DNA from: CAYJFK01 sp964369475
GTDB taxonomy: Bacteria > Bacillota > Clostridia > Oscillospirales > Feifaniaceae
Assembly (NCBI GenBank): GCA_964369475.1
Contig: CAYJFK010000004.1
Location: 8,563 to 72,562, forward strand
Length of the DNA: 64,000 bases
Direction of reading: 5' to 3'
Part shown: positions 42,109 through 51,202 of the stretch, piece after piece
Layout: every line of letters starts with the position of its first letter
How positions within the stretch are numbered: the stretch's first letter is position 1
Made by a program: the position numbers and the translations under genes
Notes under the pieces: model-generated
Database searches by the model: none
The model's input: the letters and a program-made list of their open reading frames with translations, nothing else
What the model was told of the DNA's origin: nothing

Positions 42109-43632
42109 ATGAGAAAGATTAAAATTTTCGACACGACACTAAGAGACGGAGAGCAATCGCCGGGTTGCAGTATGACTACAAAAGAAAAAATCGAGATGGC
42201 TCGTCAGCTCGAAGCTATGGGTGTCGACGTTATCGAAGCAGGTTTTGCCGCCGCATCGCCCGATGATTTTAATGCTGTACAGCAGATAGCCTCCATTATT
42301 AAAAACTGCACAGTTGCAAGCCTTGCAAGGGCAAATACAAACGACATAGAAAAGGCGGCCGCCGCTGTTAAGGATGCTGTCGATCCCTTAATCCATGTAT
42401 TTATCGCAACGAGTGACCTCCACCTTGAATATAAACTAAAGATGACACGAGAAGAAGTGCTAAAGCGCATACACGACATGATAAGCCTTGCAAAGAGTCA
42501 TTGCGAAAAGGTAGAATTCTCGGCCGAGGACGCTTCGAGAAGCGATCTTGACTACCTTGTGCAGTGCGTCGACACAGCTATAAAGGCAGGCGCTACTACA
42601 ATTAATCTTCCCGATACTGTCGGGTATGCTACTCCCGAGGACATTATGAACATGTTTAGATATGTCATCGAGCGAGTGCCAAATTCGGATAGCGTTACAT
42701 TCTCGACCCACTGCCATAACGACCTTGGCATGGCAACAGCAAACTCCATTGCATCGGCCGTTGCAGGTTGCGGTCAGATAGAGGTTGCCGTAAACGGTAT
42801 TGGAGAGAGAGCAGGCAATTGCAGCCTAGAGGAAATAGTAATGCTTATGAGCACTCGCCGTGAGCAATATGGCTTTGAATGTGGGGTAAACACAAAGGAA
42901 ATAACAAAAACAGCAAGGCTCCTTTCCTCCATTATCGGCGTACCTATCGCACCAAACAAGCCGATCATAGGCGCAAATGCCTTTGCTCACGAGGCAGGCA
43001 TTCACCAGCACGGCGTTTTGTCAAATCCTCTTACATATGAAATCATGTCGCCCGAGAGCGTAGGACTTATCCAAAACCGCATGGTGCTTGGCAAACATTC
43101 GGGCAAACATGCCTTTGTGGACCGCCTAAAGACACTTGGATATACACTTGACGACGAGGCTGTAACAGAGGCATTTAAGGCATTTAAAGATCTTGCCGAC
43201 AAAAAGAAAAGCATTACAGATCAAGACCTTATCGCCCTTGCGACCTCGCAGACAACTACCGTCGACGATGGCAAATTTAAGCTTGTGGAGTTTTCCATTT
43301 CCTGTGGCACAAAGGTGCGCCCGACCGCAACTGTAATTATCGAATACGATGGCGAGAGCCACGAGGCAACAGGTTCAGGAGATGGGCCGATCGATGCAAT
43401 GTATCAGGCTGTCGAGAAGATTTGCAATGTGCCTTGCCATATCGACGATTTTACCATTACAACGATTGCCGACGGTCAAGATGCACTGGGCGATGCCACA
43501 GTTAAGCTAACCCACGAAGGGCAAATGTACACAGGTGGCGACATTAGCACCGACATTTTAGAGGCAAGTGTTAAGGCATATATAAACGGCATTAACAAGA
43601 TTGTGGCGGCTACCGCTAATGTAAAAGCTTAA
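42109..43632 (+). CDS. leuA: 2-isopropylmalate synthase LeuA
   Basis: 507 residues from the ATG at 42109, where the conserved [19 protein letters not shown] begins; an upstream in-frame ATG lies within the T-box and is rejected. Catalytic HMGL-like barrel with [13 protein letters not shown] metal motif, [16 protein letters not shown], and a C-terminal allosteric LeuA dimer domain (about 395-507). It condenses 2-ketoisovalerate with acetyl-CoA. Regulated by the T-box and probably by leucine feedback. Confidence 0.97.
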   Translation: MRKIKIFDTTLRDGEQSPGCSMTTKEKIEMARQLEAMGVDVIEAGFAAASPDDFNAVQQIASIIKNCTVASLARANTNDIEKAAAAVKDAVDPLIHVFIATSDLHLEYKLKMTREEVLKRIHDMISLAKSHCEKVEFSAEDASRSDLDYLVQCVDTAIKAGATTINLPDTVGYATPEDIMNMFRYVIERVPNSDSVTFSTHCHNDLGMATANSIASAVAGCGQIEVAVNGIGERAGNCSLEEIVMLMSTRREQYGFECGVNTKEITKTARLLSSIIGVPIAPNKPIIGANAFAHEAGIHQHGVLSNPLTYEIMSPESVGLIQNRMVLGKHSGKHAFVDRLKTLGYTLDDEAVTEAFKAFKDLADKKKSITDQDLIALATSQTTTVDDGKFKLVEFSISCGTKVRPTATVIIEYDGESHEATGSGDGPIDAMYQAVEKICNVPCHIDDFTITTIADGQDALGDATVKLTHEGQMYTGGDISTDILEASVKAYINGINKIVAATANVKA

Positions 43633-43647
43633 AGGGGCAAAAAAATA

Positions 43648-43686
43648 ATCCTCTTGCGCCGACCGAGTTTTTCGGTGCAAGAGGAT
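43648..43686 (+). other. Strong hairpin between leuA and leuC
   Basis: ATCCTCTTGC at 43648-43657 pairs with GCAAGAGGAT at 43677-43686, with an inner CCGA/TCGG stem. It is not followed by a U-run, so it is more likely an RNA-processing or stability element than a terminator. Confidence 0.6.
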
Positions 43687-43730
43687 CTCCCATTGATACA
43701 GTAAAATATTATTACGGAGGAATTATTATA

Positions 43731-44999
43731 ATGGCAATGACAATGACGCAAAAGATAATAGCGGCACATGCAGGTATGCCCGAAGTTAAGGCAGGTCAGC
43801 TCGTTATGGCAAATCTCGATCTTGTGCTTGGCAACGACATAACGACCCCCCTTGCCGCAAAGGAATTTGAAAAGGCTGGCTTTACAAAGGTCTTTGATAC
43901 AGACAAAATTGTTATAGTATTCGACCACTTTGTACCGGGCAAGGACATAGCCTCTGCCGAACAGTGTAAGCTTGGCAGAAACTTTGCAAATAAGTACAAT
44001 ATAAAACACTTCTACGACGTAGGCGAAATGGGTGTCGAACACGCACTTCTCCCCGAAAAGGGGCTTGTTGCCTCGGGCGAGATGATAATAGGTGCCGACT
44101 CTCACACATGTACATACGGCGCTCTCGGCGCATTTTCCACAGGTGTCGGCTCGACCGATATGGCGGCAGGAATGGCGGCAGGCAAAACTTGGTTTAGAGT
44201 GCCCGAGGCAATAAAGGTCGAGCTCGTTGGATCTCCTTCAAAATGGGTATCGGGCAAGGACATTATGCTTACACTTATCGGCATGATAGGGGTCGACGGC
44301 GCTCGTTATATGTCGCTCGAATTTGTCGGCGATGGCATAGCAAACCTAACAATGGACGATCGTCTTGCCATGAGCAACATGGGCATAGAGTGCGGCGCAA
44401 AGAATGCCATTTTCCCCGTAGACGACAAAACTCGTGCCTACCTCGACGAGAGGGTAACACGCCCATACAGTGTATACGAGGCAGACAGCGATGCACCTTA
44501 TGCCGCAGAATATAAAATCGACATGAGCGCAGTTAAACCGATAGTTGCCTTTCCTCACCTTCCATCAAATGTGCGCAATGCCGAAGATGCAGGCGAGATA
44601 AAGATAGATCAGATTGTTATAGGCTCTTGCACAAACGGCCGTATATCCGACATGGAGGAGGCCGCAAAGGTCTTTAAGGGTCGCAAGGTGGCAAAGGGTG
44701 TTCGTGCAATTATTATTCCTGCTACTCCACTTATCTACCGTCAAGCAATGGCGGCAGGATATATCGATATCTTCATGGAGGCAGGTTGTGCCGTTTCCAC
44801 TCCGACATGCGGCCCTTGCCTTGGCGGATATATGGGCATACTTGCCGACGGCGAGAGGTGCGTCGCCACTACAAACCGCAACTTTGTCGGACGTATGGGT
44901 CATGTTGGCAGCGAAGTATATCTTGCAAACCCTGCAACGGCGGCGGCATCGGCAATAGCCGGCAAGATTGTCTCGCCCGAATTTATAATGGAGGATTAA
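43731..44999 (+). CDS. leuC: 3-isopropylmalate dehydratase large subunit LeuC
   Basis: 422 residues, the shorter archaeal/Clostridia-type (HacA-like) large subunit. Iron-sulfur ligands lie in IGSCTNGR and [13 protein letters not shown]; substrate motifs [25 protein letters not shown] and RNFVGRMG are present. With LeuD it isomerises 2-isopropylmalate to 3-isopropylmalate. GGAGG precedes the ATG. leuD starts 4 bp after its stop. Confidence 0.96.
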   Translation: MAMTMTQKIIAAHAGMPEVKAGQLVMANLDLVLGNDITTPLAAKEFEKAGFTKVFDTDKIVIVFDHFVPGKDIASAEQCKLGRNFANKYNIKHFYDVGEMGVEHALLPEKGLVASGEMIIGADSHTCTYGALGAFSTGVGSTDMAAGMAAGKTWFRVPEAIKVELVGSPSKWVSGKDIMLTLIGMIGVDGARYMSLEFVGDGIANLTMDDRLAMSNMGIECGAKNAIFPVDDKTRAYLDERVTRPYSVYEADSDAPYAAEYKIDMSAVKPIVAFPHLPSNVRNAEDAGEIKIDQIVIGSCTNGRISDMEEAAKVFKGRKVAKGVRAIIIPATPLIYRQAMAAGYIDIFMEAGCAVSTPTCGPCLGGYMGILADGERCVATTNRNFVGRMGHVGSEVYLANPATAAASAIAGKIVSPEFIMED

Positions 45000-45003
45000 T
45001 TAT

Positions 45004-45486
45004 ATGAAGGTACAAGGATTTGCGCATAAATACGGCGATAATATAGACACAGATGCAATAGTTCCGGCTCGTGAGTTATACAACTCGGAGCACTCTCACC
45101 TTGCGGCTCACTGCATGGAGGATTGGGATACGGAGTTTCAAACAAGAAAAAAGGCAGGCGACATAATGGTGGCAGGTGCAAACTTCGGTTGCGGCTCCTC
45201 TCGAGAACATGCGCCGATCTCCATAAAGGCATCGGGCATATCTTGCGTAATAGCAAAATCCTATGCAAGAATTTTCTACCGCAACTGCATTAACATAGGC
45301 CTTCCGATAATGGAGTGCGATGAGGCGGCAGAGGGAATTGAAATGGGCGACGAGGTGTCGGTTGATTTTGAGAGCGGCATTATAACAAACATAACAAAAG
45401 GGGAAAGCTACGAAGCGCTTGCCTTCCCCGAGTTTATACAAAAAATTGTCGATGCAGGCGGACTACTTGCCTCGCTAAAAGCATAA
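45004..45486 (+). CDS. leuD: 3-isopropylmalate dehydratase small subunit LeuD
   Basis: 160 residues, the size that pairs with the HacA-type LeuC. Motifs [57 protein letters not shown] and a short C-terminal helix are typical. Its TAA overlaps the leuB ATG by one base (TAATG), suggesting translational re-initiation. Confidence 0.96.
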   Translation: MKVQGFAHKYGDNIDTDAIVPARELYNSEHSHLAAHCMEDWDTEFQTRKKAGDIMVAGANFGCGSSREHAPISIKASGISCVIAKSYARIFYRNCINIGLPIMECDEAAEGIEMGDEVSVDFESGIITNITKGESYEALAFPEFIQKIVDAGGLLASLKA

Positions 45487-46532
45487 TGGCGGCCGTAATA
45501 GCCGTCGCACGGGGCGACGGAATAGGCCCCGAGATTACAAGAGAGGCGGTTAAGGTGCTAAAAGCGGTCTGCCCGATGCTCGAGTTTGTCGACGTTAAGA
45601 TAGGCGGCGAGGCGATAGACAGCTGCGACACTCCCCTCCCCGACTGCTCTCTTGAAGTGATGAAAAAGGCCGATGCCGTACTGCTCGGCGCTGTCGGCGG
45701 GCCAAAGTGGGACAATGTAGCTAAGGAAATTCGCCCCGAGCGTGGGCTTTTAAAGCTACGCAAGGAAATGGGACTTTTCGCAAATCTTCGCCCTGCCAAG
45801 GTATTCCCTCAGCTTGCTCATGCCTCCCCTCTTAGAAATGTAGAGGGCATCGACATGACGGTTGTAAGAGAGCTTACAGGCGGCATATATTTTGGCTCGC
45901 ACGAGACCGAAATTGTAGATGGCGAAAAGTGCGCCCGTGATATTATGGCATATTCCGTGCACGAGATAGAGCGCATTGCTCGAGTGGCATTTAATGCGGC
46001 AAAGGTCAAGGTCATCTCGGTCGACAAGGCAAATGTGCTCGACTGCTCTCGCCTATGGCGTGAGGTAGTCGAGCGTGTCGCAAAGGAATATCCGCACATC
46101 GAGCTCGAACACATGTATGTCGACAATGCCGCAATGCAACTTGTAAGAGCGCCTGAGAGGTTCGAAGTGCTCCTTACCGAAAACATGTTTGGCGATATCC
46201 TATCTGATGAAGCAAGCATGATTGTTGGGTCAATAGGCGTTATGCCCTCAGCTTCGATGGGCGAGGGCACAAAGGGTGTATACGAGCCAATCCACGGCTC
46301 TGCGCCGGATATAGCCGGGCAAGATAAGGCAAACCCGATAGGCACAATACTCTCAGCCGCAATGATGCTACGTTATTCGCTCGGCATTGAAGTTGCGGCT
46401 AAAAAAATAGAAGATGCCGTAGATAAGGTGCTTACAACGGGACTACGCACACCCGACATTATGAGCGACGGGTGCAAACTGGTCGGCTGTGCCGAGATGG
46501 GCGAGGCTATAATGAAGGCGGCTATTTCTTAG
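45486..46532 (+). CDS. leuB: 3-isopropylmalate dehydrogenase LeuB
   Basis: 348 residues. GDGIGPEIT near the N-terminus, [21 protein letters not shown], the metal/substrate motif [30 protein letters not shown], and the NAD motif [33 protein letters not shown] are intact. It performs oxidative decarboxylation to 2-ketoisocaproate. The start follows the leuD stop with no spacer and only a weak ribosome site, so it probably depends on coupling. Last gene of the operon. Confidence 0.96.
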   Translation: MAAVIAVARGDGIGPEITREAVKVLKAVCPMLEFVDVKIGGEAIDSCDTPLPDCSLEVMKKADAVLLGAVGGPKWDNVAKEIRPERGLLKLRKEMGLFANLRPAKVFPQLAHASPLRNVEGIDMTVVRELTGGIYFGSHETEIVDGEKCARDIMAYSVHEIERIARVAFNAAKVKVISVDKANVLDCSRLWREVVERVAKEYPHIELEHMYVDNAAMQLVRAPERFEVLLTENMFGDILSDEASMIVGSIGVMPSASMGEGTKGVYEPIHGSAPDIAGQDKANPIGTILSAAMMLRYSLGIEVAAKKIEDAVDKVLTTGLRTPDIMSDGCKLVGCAEMGEAIMKAAIS

Positions 46533-46545
46533 TTTATTTGCTTTT

Positions 46546-46583
46546 AAAAAAGGCAGTGACGAAATATCGTCACTGCCTTTTTT
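46546..46583. terminator. Bidirectional terminator between leuB and the PIN-domain gene
   Basis: Perfect stem AAAAAAGGCAGTGACGA / TCGTCACTGCCTTTTTT with an AATA loop, between convergent genes. Confidence 0.92.
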
Positions 46584-46602
46584 TGCTATGTCATCCTATT
46601 AA

Positions 46603-47199
46603 TTATTTGCCACTTTTATTCTTAATATAAGGCTTTATAACCTTATATATCTTGCCTGCTTTGTCAGAACCGTATGTCTTTACCAGCGCATTGTTTATAG
46701 CTTGCTTACTCGTGTTTTGCGCCACTATTGTAAGCACGGTTTGTGCATCTTTTTTATAAGATTTTTGAAGTTCTATCAAGCTGTCGCTACTGTCTTTATC
46801 GGTGCCACCACTCGCCTTTACCTTTTCTGCCTTAGCGCTGCCGCCCTTTTGCAAAAACTCCGCCTGCCTTTTTATCTTGATATTTCTCTCTTTCCAAAAC
46901 CTACAAACCGCATCAAATCCGGCATCTTTGCTAATAATACAATATTCACGTGTAGCATCCTCGGAAATTAAATATCCCACATATGTAGAAAGCTGAAAAT
47001 CCAGTGCATTCTTGCCACCTACTTTAACATTAATGTACTCACGCTCTATTTTTGAGTTTTCCAAAACAATGTGTGTTGCAAATGACATTTTCGAAGAAGG
47101 CTCGCTAAAAAATATTATCAACTTATCGTTTTTGTTAAGCAAGTTCATATTTTCAAAGATTTTATCGCCTGTGTTTTCATAATCAATAAGGTAAATCAT
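46603..47199 (-). CDS. PIN/NYN-like domain protein
   Basis: 198 residues. Acidic residues of a PIN-type nuclease site are visible: D6 and E8 in YLIDYENTG, D67 in KNALDFQLSTYVGYL, and D92/D96 in IISKDAGFDAVCRFW. The C-terminal 80 residues are Lys/Ser-rich with a small helical domain ending VIKPYIKNKSGK. It probably acts on RNA. No antitoxin gene is adjacent, so a toxin role is not indicated. It follows the PAP2-like gene by 11 bp on the same strand. Confidence 0.78.
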   Translation of the reverse strand: MIYLIDYENTGDKIFENMNLLNKNDKLIIFFSEPSSKMSFATHIVLENSKIEREYINVKVGGKNALDFQLSTYVGYLISEDATREYCIISKDAGFDAVCRFWKERNIKIKRQAEFLQKGGSAKAEKVKASGGTDKDSSDSLIELQKSYKKDAQTVLTIVAQNTSKQAINNALVKTYGSDKAGKIYKVIKPYIKNKSGK

Positions 47200-47210
47200 T
47201 TATAAACTCC

Positions 47211-47672
47211 TTACATCAGCATAGCCACGGTTATCCCCACAATTGCGCCGCCTGCTACTTCCATAGGGGTATGACCAAGTAGCTCGTTTAGCTTTTTTAT
47301 TCTCGGCTTTAAATCTCCCCCCACAGGTATATGGTCGAGCCAGTATACCACAATGTCGTTTATCGCCTTGGACTGCTCGCCCGAGGTTCTGCGCACGCCG
47401 AGGGCATCGTATATAACGACTGCCGCAAGGGCAAATGCCACTGCAAATGATGAGGACTCGAAGCCCTCTACTTGATATGTCGCTATTAGCATCGAAACAA
47501 CAAAAGCCGTGTGCGAGCTTGGCATTCCGCCCGCTCCCACAATTCTCTTTGCCGAAAAATTTCTTGTTAACGCATAGTCTATAACTATTTTCAAAAACTG
47601 CGCAACACACCACGATGCGGCGGCTACATTTATTATATGATTAGATGTTATTGTTGCAAAAAACTCCCCCAC
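47211..47672 (-). CDS. Divergent PAP2 family membrane protein (YuiD-like)
   Basis: 153 residues from a GTG start at 47672. Family motifs GAGGMPSSHTAFVVSM, YDALGVRRTSGEQSKAIN and LNELLGHTPMEVAGGAIVGI are present, with about four membrane spans. The family resembles acid phosphatases of the PAP2 type, but its substrate is unknown. It is probably cotranscribed with the PIN-domain gene from a promoter at 47706-47734. Confidence 0.88.
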   Translation of the reverse strand: MGEFFATITSNHIINVAAASWCVAQFLKIVIDYALTRNFSAKRIVGAGGMPSSHTAFVVSMLIATYQVEGFESSSFAVAFALAAVVIYDALGVRRTSGEQSKAINDIVVYWLDHIPVGGDLKPRIKKLNELLGHTPMEVAGGAIVGITVAMLM

Positions 47673-47705
47673 TGCTACACTCCCTAAAATATTTATGTAT
47701 AGTTA

Positions 47706-47734
47706 ATTATACTTGATAAGCTGAAAAAATACAA
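47706..47734 (-). promoter_or_regulatory. Promoter of the PAP2-like/PIN operon
   Basis: Minus strand TTGTAT, 17-base spacer, TATAAT (47706-47711), about 33 bp before the GTG start. Confidence 0.68.
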
Positions 47735-47768
47735 CATATTTTGGCTATCTTAAAGGCAAAAACAACAA

Positions 47769-48629
47769 TTAGATAACCTCTTTAAGCTTAAAGCCTGCGC
47801 CCCATACTTCACTCGCATTTGTGAAAACAAGGAAGGAGTCCGGATCCACACTTCGAACAAACTCACGAAGTCTGTGCATTTCACTTCTTCTAACCGCACA
47901 AAGAAGGACCTTTCTGTGCTCTTTTGAATATGCGCCTGTTCCATCTAAAATTGTAATACCTCTAACGACATTTTCCATAACAGCTGTGGCAATCTCGTCG
48001 CCCTTTGATGTGATAATAAAGGCAAGCTTTGCTTCGTCGAGTCCCGATAGAATTTTATCTATCATTACAGAGCCTGCATATAGTGATGCTATTGCATAGA
48101 ATGCGTTGTTTATGTCGTTATATACAATGGCGGCAAGTGCAACGGTAAGTCCGTTTAGAGCAAGATACAAGCTTCCCATTGAAGCGCTTGGCTTTTTATG
48201 ACGAATGAGTTGCGACATTAAATCGGTTCCGCCCGAGGTCGTGCCACGCATGAATATTATGCCGCCGCCTATTCCGCCTACCACACCACCGAGCACTGCG
48301 GCAAATAGAAGGTCCCCTGTAAATGTCGGCACTATGTCTGCCGTTATGTCTATGCAAACAGACAAAATAGTTGTCGTTACTACCGTCATCGCAAGAGAAT
48401 TACGGTTTAGCCACATAAACCCGAGCACAAAGAGTGGTGTGTTAAGTACAAATGAAACTATTCCGACAGGCACGCCAAACAGATGCTCGATTACCTGCGA
48501 AATACCTACGACACCGCCGCTTATTATGTTGTTTGGTGCCATGAAAATGTTTAAGCTTAGCGCCATTATCATGCAGCCTATAAAAATGAAAAATAGGTCT
48601 GCCGCTAACTTCTTTACGTTTGTTACCAT
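47769..48629 (-). CDS. YitT family membrane protein, copy 1
   Basis: 286 residues: five or six membrane segments (for example GCMIMALSLNIFMAPNNIISGGVVGISQVIEHLFG and GGIIFMRGTTSGGTDLMSQLI), then a C-terminal DUF2179 domain (GRGITILDGTGAYSKEHRKVLLCAVRRSEMHRLREFVRSVDPDSFLVFTNASEVWGAGF). Function unknown. It starts 4 bp after the DUF2085 gene. It is closely related along its whole length to the YitT protein encoded at 49313. Confidence 0.9.
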   Translation of the reverse strand: MVTNVKKLAADLFFIFIGCMIMALSLNIFMAPNNIISGGVVGISQVIEHLFGVPVGIVSFVLNTPLFVLGFMWLNRNSLAMTVVTTTILSVCIDITADIVPTFTGDLLFAAVLGGVVGGIGGGIIFMRGTTSGGTDLMSQLIRHKKPSASMGSLYLALNGLTVALAAIVYNDINNAFYAIASLYAGSVMIDKILSGLDEAKLAFIITSKGDEIATAVMENVVRGITILDGTGAYSKEHRKVLLCAVRRSEMHRLREFVRSVDPDSFLVFTNASEVWGAGFKLKEVI

Positions 48630-48633
48630 AATT

Positions 48634-49011
48634 TTACCTCCACTTTAACCTTAATAAATTACACACTTTTTTAATAAGAAATGTTAAACTATGTAGCATT
48701 AGCATTGTATAGCCGTAGCCGCCTAAAATGCCCGTTATAAACCTACGACAATTGGTAGACTGCTTTATGCCGACCCGTTGCACCGCCCAATCCAAAAACA
48801 TGACCGAACATAACACAAGACACTGCCAAACAGGCAGCGCCTTGAAAAAATAACGAATAAAAGCAAGGGGAGTTGCAAGTCCAACTCCTGTGCACCTTGC
48901 ACAGAGCGGAAACTGTTTATTTCCTACAAAAAAACTACGATCTGCCATTTGGTGACAGCCGAGTTTTTCCCCAAACTTCATGGCGTGAAGCCATGTGTCC
49001 CCTTTTATCAT
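48634..49011 (-). CDS. DUF2085 family membrane protein
   Basis: 125 residues with the family pattern GCHQMADRSFFVGNKQFPLCARCTGVGLATPLAF, followed by membrane segments and TNCRRFITGILGGYGYTML. The conserved Cys and His suggest a metal or redox site at the membrane. Its start overlaps the upstream zinc-ribbon gene stop by 4 bp. Function is unknown. Confidence 0.85.
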   Translation of the reverse strand: MIKGDTWLHAMKFGEKLGCHQMADRSFFVGNKQFPLCARCTGVGLATPLAFIRYFFKALPVWQCLVLCSVMFLDWAVQRVGIKQSTNCRRFITGILGGYGYTMLMLHSLTFLIKKVCNLLRLKWR

Positions 49012-49232
49012 GCTTTAAACTTACTGCCACAGTTGTGACACATCCAAAATGTTGTGCTATTTGTTTTTCTGCCCTCTCCACAAAGACCGCAAAGAAGCCC
49101 CAAGGGACTTGAAAACAAAATTATACCAAGGCAACCTTTTGTAGGCGAAAAATCTTTCCCTGTTGTATTTGTTTCAACAACAGGCTGGCACGAACTACTG
49201 CCGCACTTCGGACAACTAAGCATATATATCAC
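49008..49232 (-). CDS. Small zinc-ribbon membrane-associated protein
   Basis: 74 residues (71 if the ATG at 49223 is used). CPKCGSSSC near the N-terminus and CHNCGSKFKA at the C-terminus form a split zinc ribbon around a Gly/Leu-rich segment (GCLGIILFSSPLGLLCGLCG). It is first in a three-gene unit with DUF2085 and YitT. Function unknown. Confidence 0.72.
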   Translation of the reverse strand: MIYMLSCPKCGSSSCQPVVETNTTGKDFSPTKGCLGIILFSSPLGLLCGLCGEGRKTNSTTFWMCHNCGSKFKA

Positions 49233-49246
49233 TCCTATAAAAAGTT

Positions 49247-49275
49247 ATTATATATTATTGTATTAAAAGTTACAA
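49247..49275 (-). promoter_or_regulatory. Promoter of the zinc-ribbon/DUF2085/YitT unit
   Basis: Minus strand TTGTAA, 17-base spacer, TATAAT (49247-49252), shortly before the first start codon; a TAGGAGTGA ribosome site follows. Confidence 0.65.
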
Positions 49276-49312
49276 TAGCAAATCGAAAAATTAACATATA
49301 GTTTACAGGTTG

Positions 49313-50173
49313 CTATATTATCTCTTTATTCTTAAATCCAGATCCCCAAACCTCACTCGCATTTGTAAATACGAGAAATGCCGTCGGATCTATTTTTCTA
49401 ACAAATACACGAAGACTGTGCACTTCTTTTCTTCTAACAGCGCATAACAGTACCTTTCTACCCTCGTGAGAGTATGCACCCATGGCATCTATCACGGTTA
49501 CACCTTTAACGGTGCGATGGGTTATCTCGTCGGCAAGTTCTTCCCCTCTTGAAGAAATTATAAATACAAGTTTTGCCGCATCGAGACCCGATAAAATTTT
49601 ATCTACCGTTACAGAGCTTACATATAGCGAGGTTATTGCATAGAAAGCACTGTTTAGGTCGCCAAAGACAAATGCACCGAGCACGACAGATGTTCCGCTA
49701 ATAAGTAGCATTAATGTGCCCATAGACGCATCGGGCTTTTTGTGGTGGATTAGCTGAGATATTAAATCAGCCCCACCTGCCGTTGTGCCTCTCATAAATA
49801 TTATGCCGCCGCCAATACCTGCCAAAACGCCACTCATGATGGCAGCAAATAACCTGTCCTCCGTAAACGCAGGAAGAAGACCTGCTGTAAGGTCTACGCA
49901 GGCGGAATAGATAAATGTTGTTGCAAATGTTTTTAAAACGCTCTGCTTTTCAAGCCACATAAAACCCAAAATAAAGAGCGGTATATTAATGGCAAAAGAC
50001 ATTGTGCCGATCGGCACATCTATTAGATAATTTATAATCTGAGAAATACCGACAATACCACCACTAACAATATTGTTCGGTGTTTTAAATACATTTAGTG
50101 ATATAGCGTAACAAAGACAGCCCACCACTATAAAAACAAAATCCTTTGCCAGTTTAGTAATACTCGTTTTCAT
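49313..50173 (-). CDS. YitT family membrane protein, copy 2
   Basis: 286 residues, the same length as copy 1 and alignable throughout (PNNIVSGGIVGISQIINYLI; GGIIFMRGTTAGGADLISQLIHHKKPDASMG; AYSHEGRKVLLCAVRRKEVHSLRVFVRKIDPTAFLVFTNASEVWGSGFKNKEII). The two probably arose by an old tandem duplication, with the zinc-ribbon and DUF2085 genes now between them. An inverted repeat ATCACA-N6-TGTGAT (50225-50242) lies in its upstream region. Confidence 0.9.
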   Translation of the reverse strand: MKTSITKLAKDFVFIVVGCLCYAISLNVFKTPNNIVSGGIVGISQIINYLIDVPIGTMSFAINIPLFILGFMWLEKQSVLKTFATTFIYSACVDLTAGLLPAFTEDRLFAAIMSGVLAGIGGGIIFMRGTTAGGADLISQLIHHKKPDASMGTLMLLISGTSVVLGAFVFGDLNSAFYAITSLYVSSVTVDKILSGLDAAKLVFIISSRGEELADEITHRTVKGVTVIDAMGAYSHEGRKVLLCAVRRKEVHSLRVFVRKIDPTAFLVFTNASEVWGSGFKNKEII

Positions 50174-50327
50174 AACATAGCTCCTATTTTATTAGGCGTG
50201 AATTTACTATATTTATATAATTATATCACATATTATTGTGATTATTTTTCTATACTATTAACTAAGTTTTAACAAATAAATAATTTTTTGCATGATATAC
50301 TAATCTATGCAGAAAAATATTATAGCA

Positions 50328-50368
50328 AAAACTGCCCAAAAGTGCAATAGAGCACTTCGGGCAGTTTT
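50328..50368 (-). terminator. Terminator after ferritin
   Basis: Perfect outer stem AAAACTGCCC / GGGCAGTTTT with inner AAGTGC / GCACTT, 24 bp beyond the ferritin stop codon, with U-runs on the minus-strand transcript. Confidence 0.88.
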
Positions 50369-50391
50369 AAAATTTTGCTATTTAATATATA

Positions 50392-50901
50392 CTATTCTTC
50401 TATAACAGCAGGTGTATAAACTCTTGCCGCAAGTTCGTTGTTGAGGAGGTAAAGCGACTTCATATCACCGCCGAAAAGCTCTGCTTTTTTAACCAAATCA
50501 TCGGCAGACTTTTCTTCTTCACCCTGCTCTTTTATAAACCAATTCAAAAATTGCATAGTGCGATAGTCACTCTTTTTATCTGCCTCTTTATAAATTGCAT
50601 TTATAGAGGCCGTTACATATTTTTCGTGATCGTATGCCGCTTTAAGTGGGTCGATGATCTCTTTATATCCACCCTCAGGCTTGCCTATCGGCAAAAGATC
50701 GCACTGCTCACCGTTTTCGAGGAGATAGTCGAGAATTAGCATTGCATGATCTTTTTCCTCCATTGTCTGCACTCTAAACCAATTGGCAAATCCATCGAGC
50801 CCCTTATCTGCATAAAAATTGGACATATCCAGATAGATATAAGCCGAGTATAACTCCTTGTTTATCTGCTCGTTTAGCAGTTTTGATACCGATTTTTCCA
50901 T
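50392..50901 (-). CDS. ftnA: Ferritin (prokaryotic FtnA type)
   Basis: 169 residues. Ferroxidase-centre residues E16, E49 and H52 (MEEKDHAM) and E93 (DHEKYVTASI) match bacterial non-heme ferritin, and a further Glu/Gln cluster lies in FIKEQGEEEKSADDL. It stores iron and limits hydroxyl-radical formation. It is monocistronic between its own promoter and terminator. Confidence 0.94.
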   Translation of the reverse strand: MEKSVSKLLNEQINKELYSAYIYLDMSNFYADKGLDGFANWFRVQTMEEKDHAMLILDYLLENGEQCDLLPIGKPEGGYKEIIDPLKAAYDHEKYVTASINAIYKEADKKSDYRTMQFLNWFIKEQGEEEKSADDLVKKAELFGGDMKSLYLLNNELAARVYTPAVIEE

Positions 50902-50932
50902 AATAGCCTCCCTTTGTAAATAATATAATTAT

Positions 50933-50961
50933 ATTGTATTACTATGCACACACATTGTCAA
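50933..50961 (-). promoter_or_regulatory. Ferritin promoter with overlapping AT-rich palindrome
   Basis: Minus strand TTGACA, 17-base spacer, TACAAT (50933-50938). The palindrome AATATAATTATATT (50922-50935) overlaps the -10 and probable start site and resembles Fur/PerR-type boxes, which would make sense for an iron-storage gene. Confidence 0.65.
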
Positions 50962-51098
50962 CAAAATTAATGCAAATTATGCAAAATTTGCGAAAAATGT
51001 ATGTTAGCTTTTACATGACATTAGCTATATAATCCCTTTTTATGTGCAATGTGACTAAAAACGAGCAAATGTTACAACAATATTCACCAATATAACAC

Positions 51099-51128
51099 TT
51101 GCGTTTAATGTTTAACATGCGGTATAAT
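51099..51128 (+). promoter_or_regulatory. Promoter of serC-serA-DUF1015
   Basis: TTGCGT, 18-base spacer, TATAAT (51123-51128). The roughly 75-base leader holds an ACACAC/GTGTGT inverted repeat near 51150-51170. The rest of the ferritin-serC gap shows nothing else. Confidence 0.6.
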
Positions 51129-51202
51129 AGCACTTGTGGCGTATTACCACACACAAATGTACGTGTGTTGAAAACGTAAATATTAAAAGGAGTGTAATTT
51201 AA

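Noticed and set aside
43629..44105. 158-codon minus-strand ORF
   Set aside because: Antisense to the start of leuC; Cys/Tyr/His-rich composition is typical of a shadow frame.
46603..47199. Toxin-antitoxin system based on the PIN-like protein
   Set aside because: No small antitoxin gene adjoins it; the partner is a PAP2-like membrane protein with its own family.
50225..50242. ATCACA-N6-TGTGAT as a CRP/Fnr site
   Set aside because: The half-sites are in the opposite order to the TGTGA-N6-TCACA consensus; kept only as an unexplained inverted repeat.
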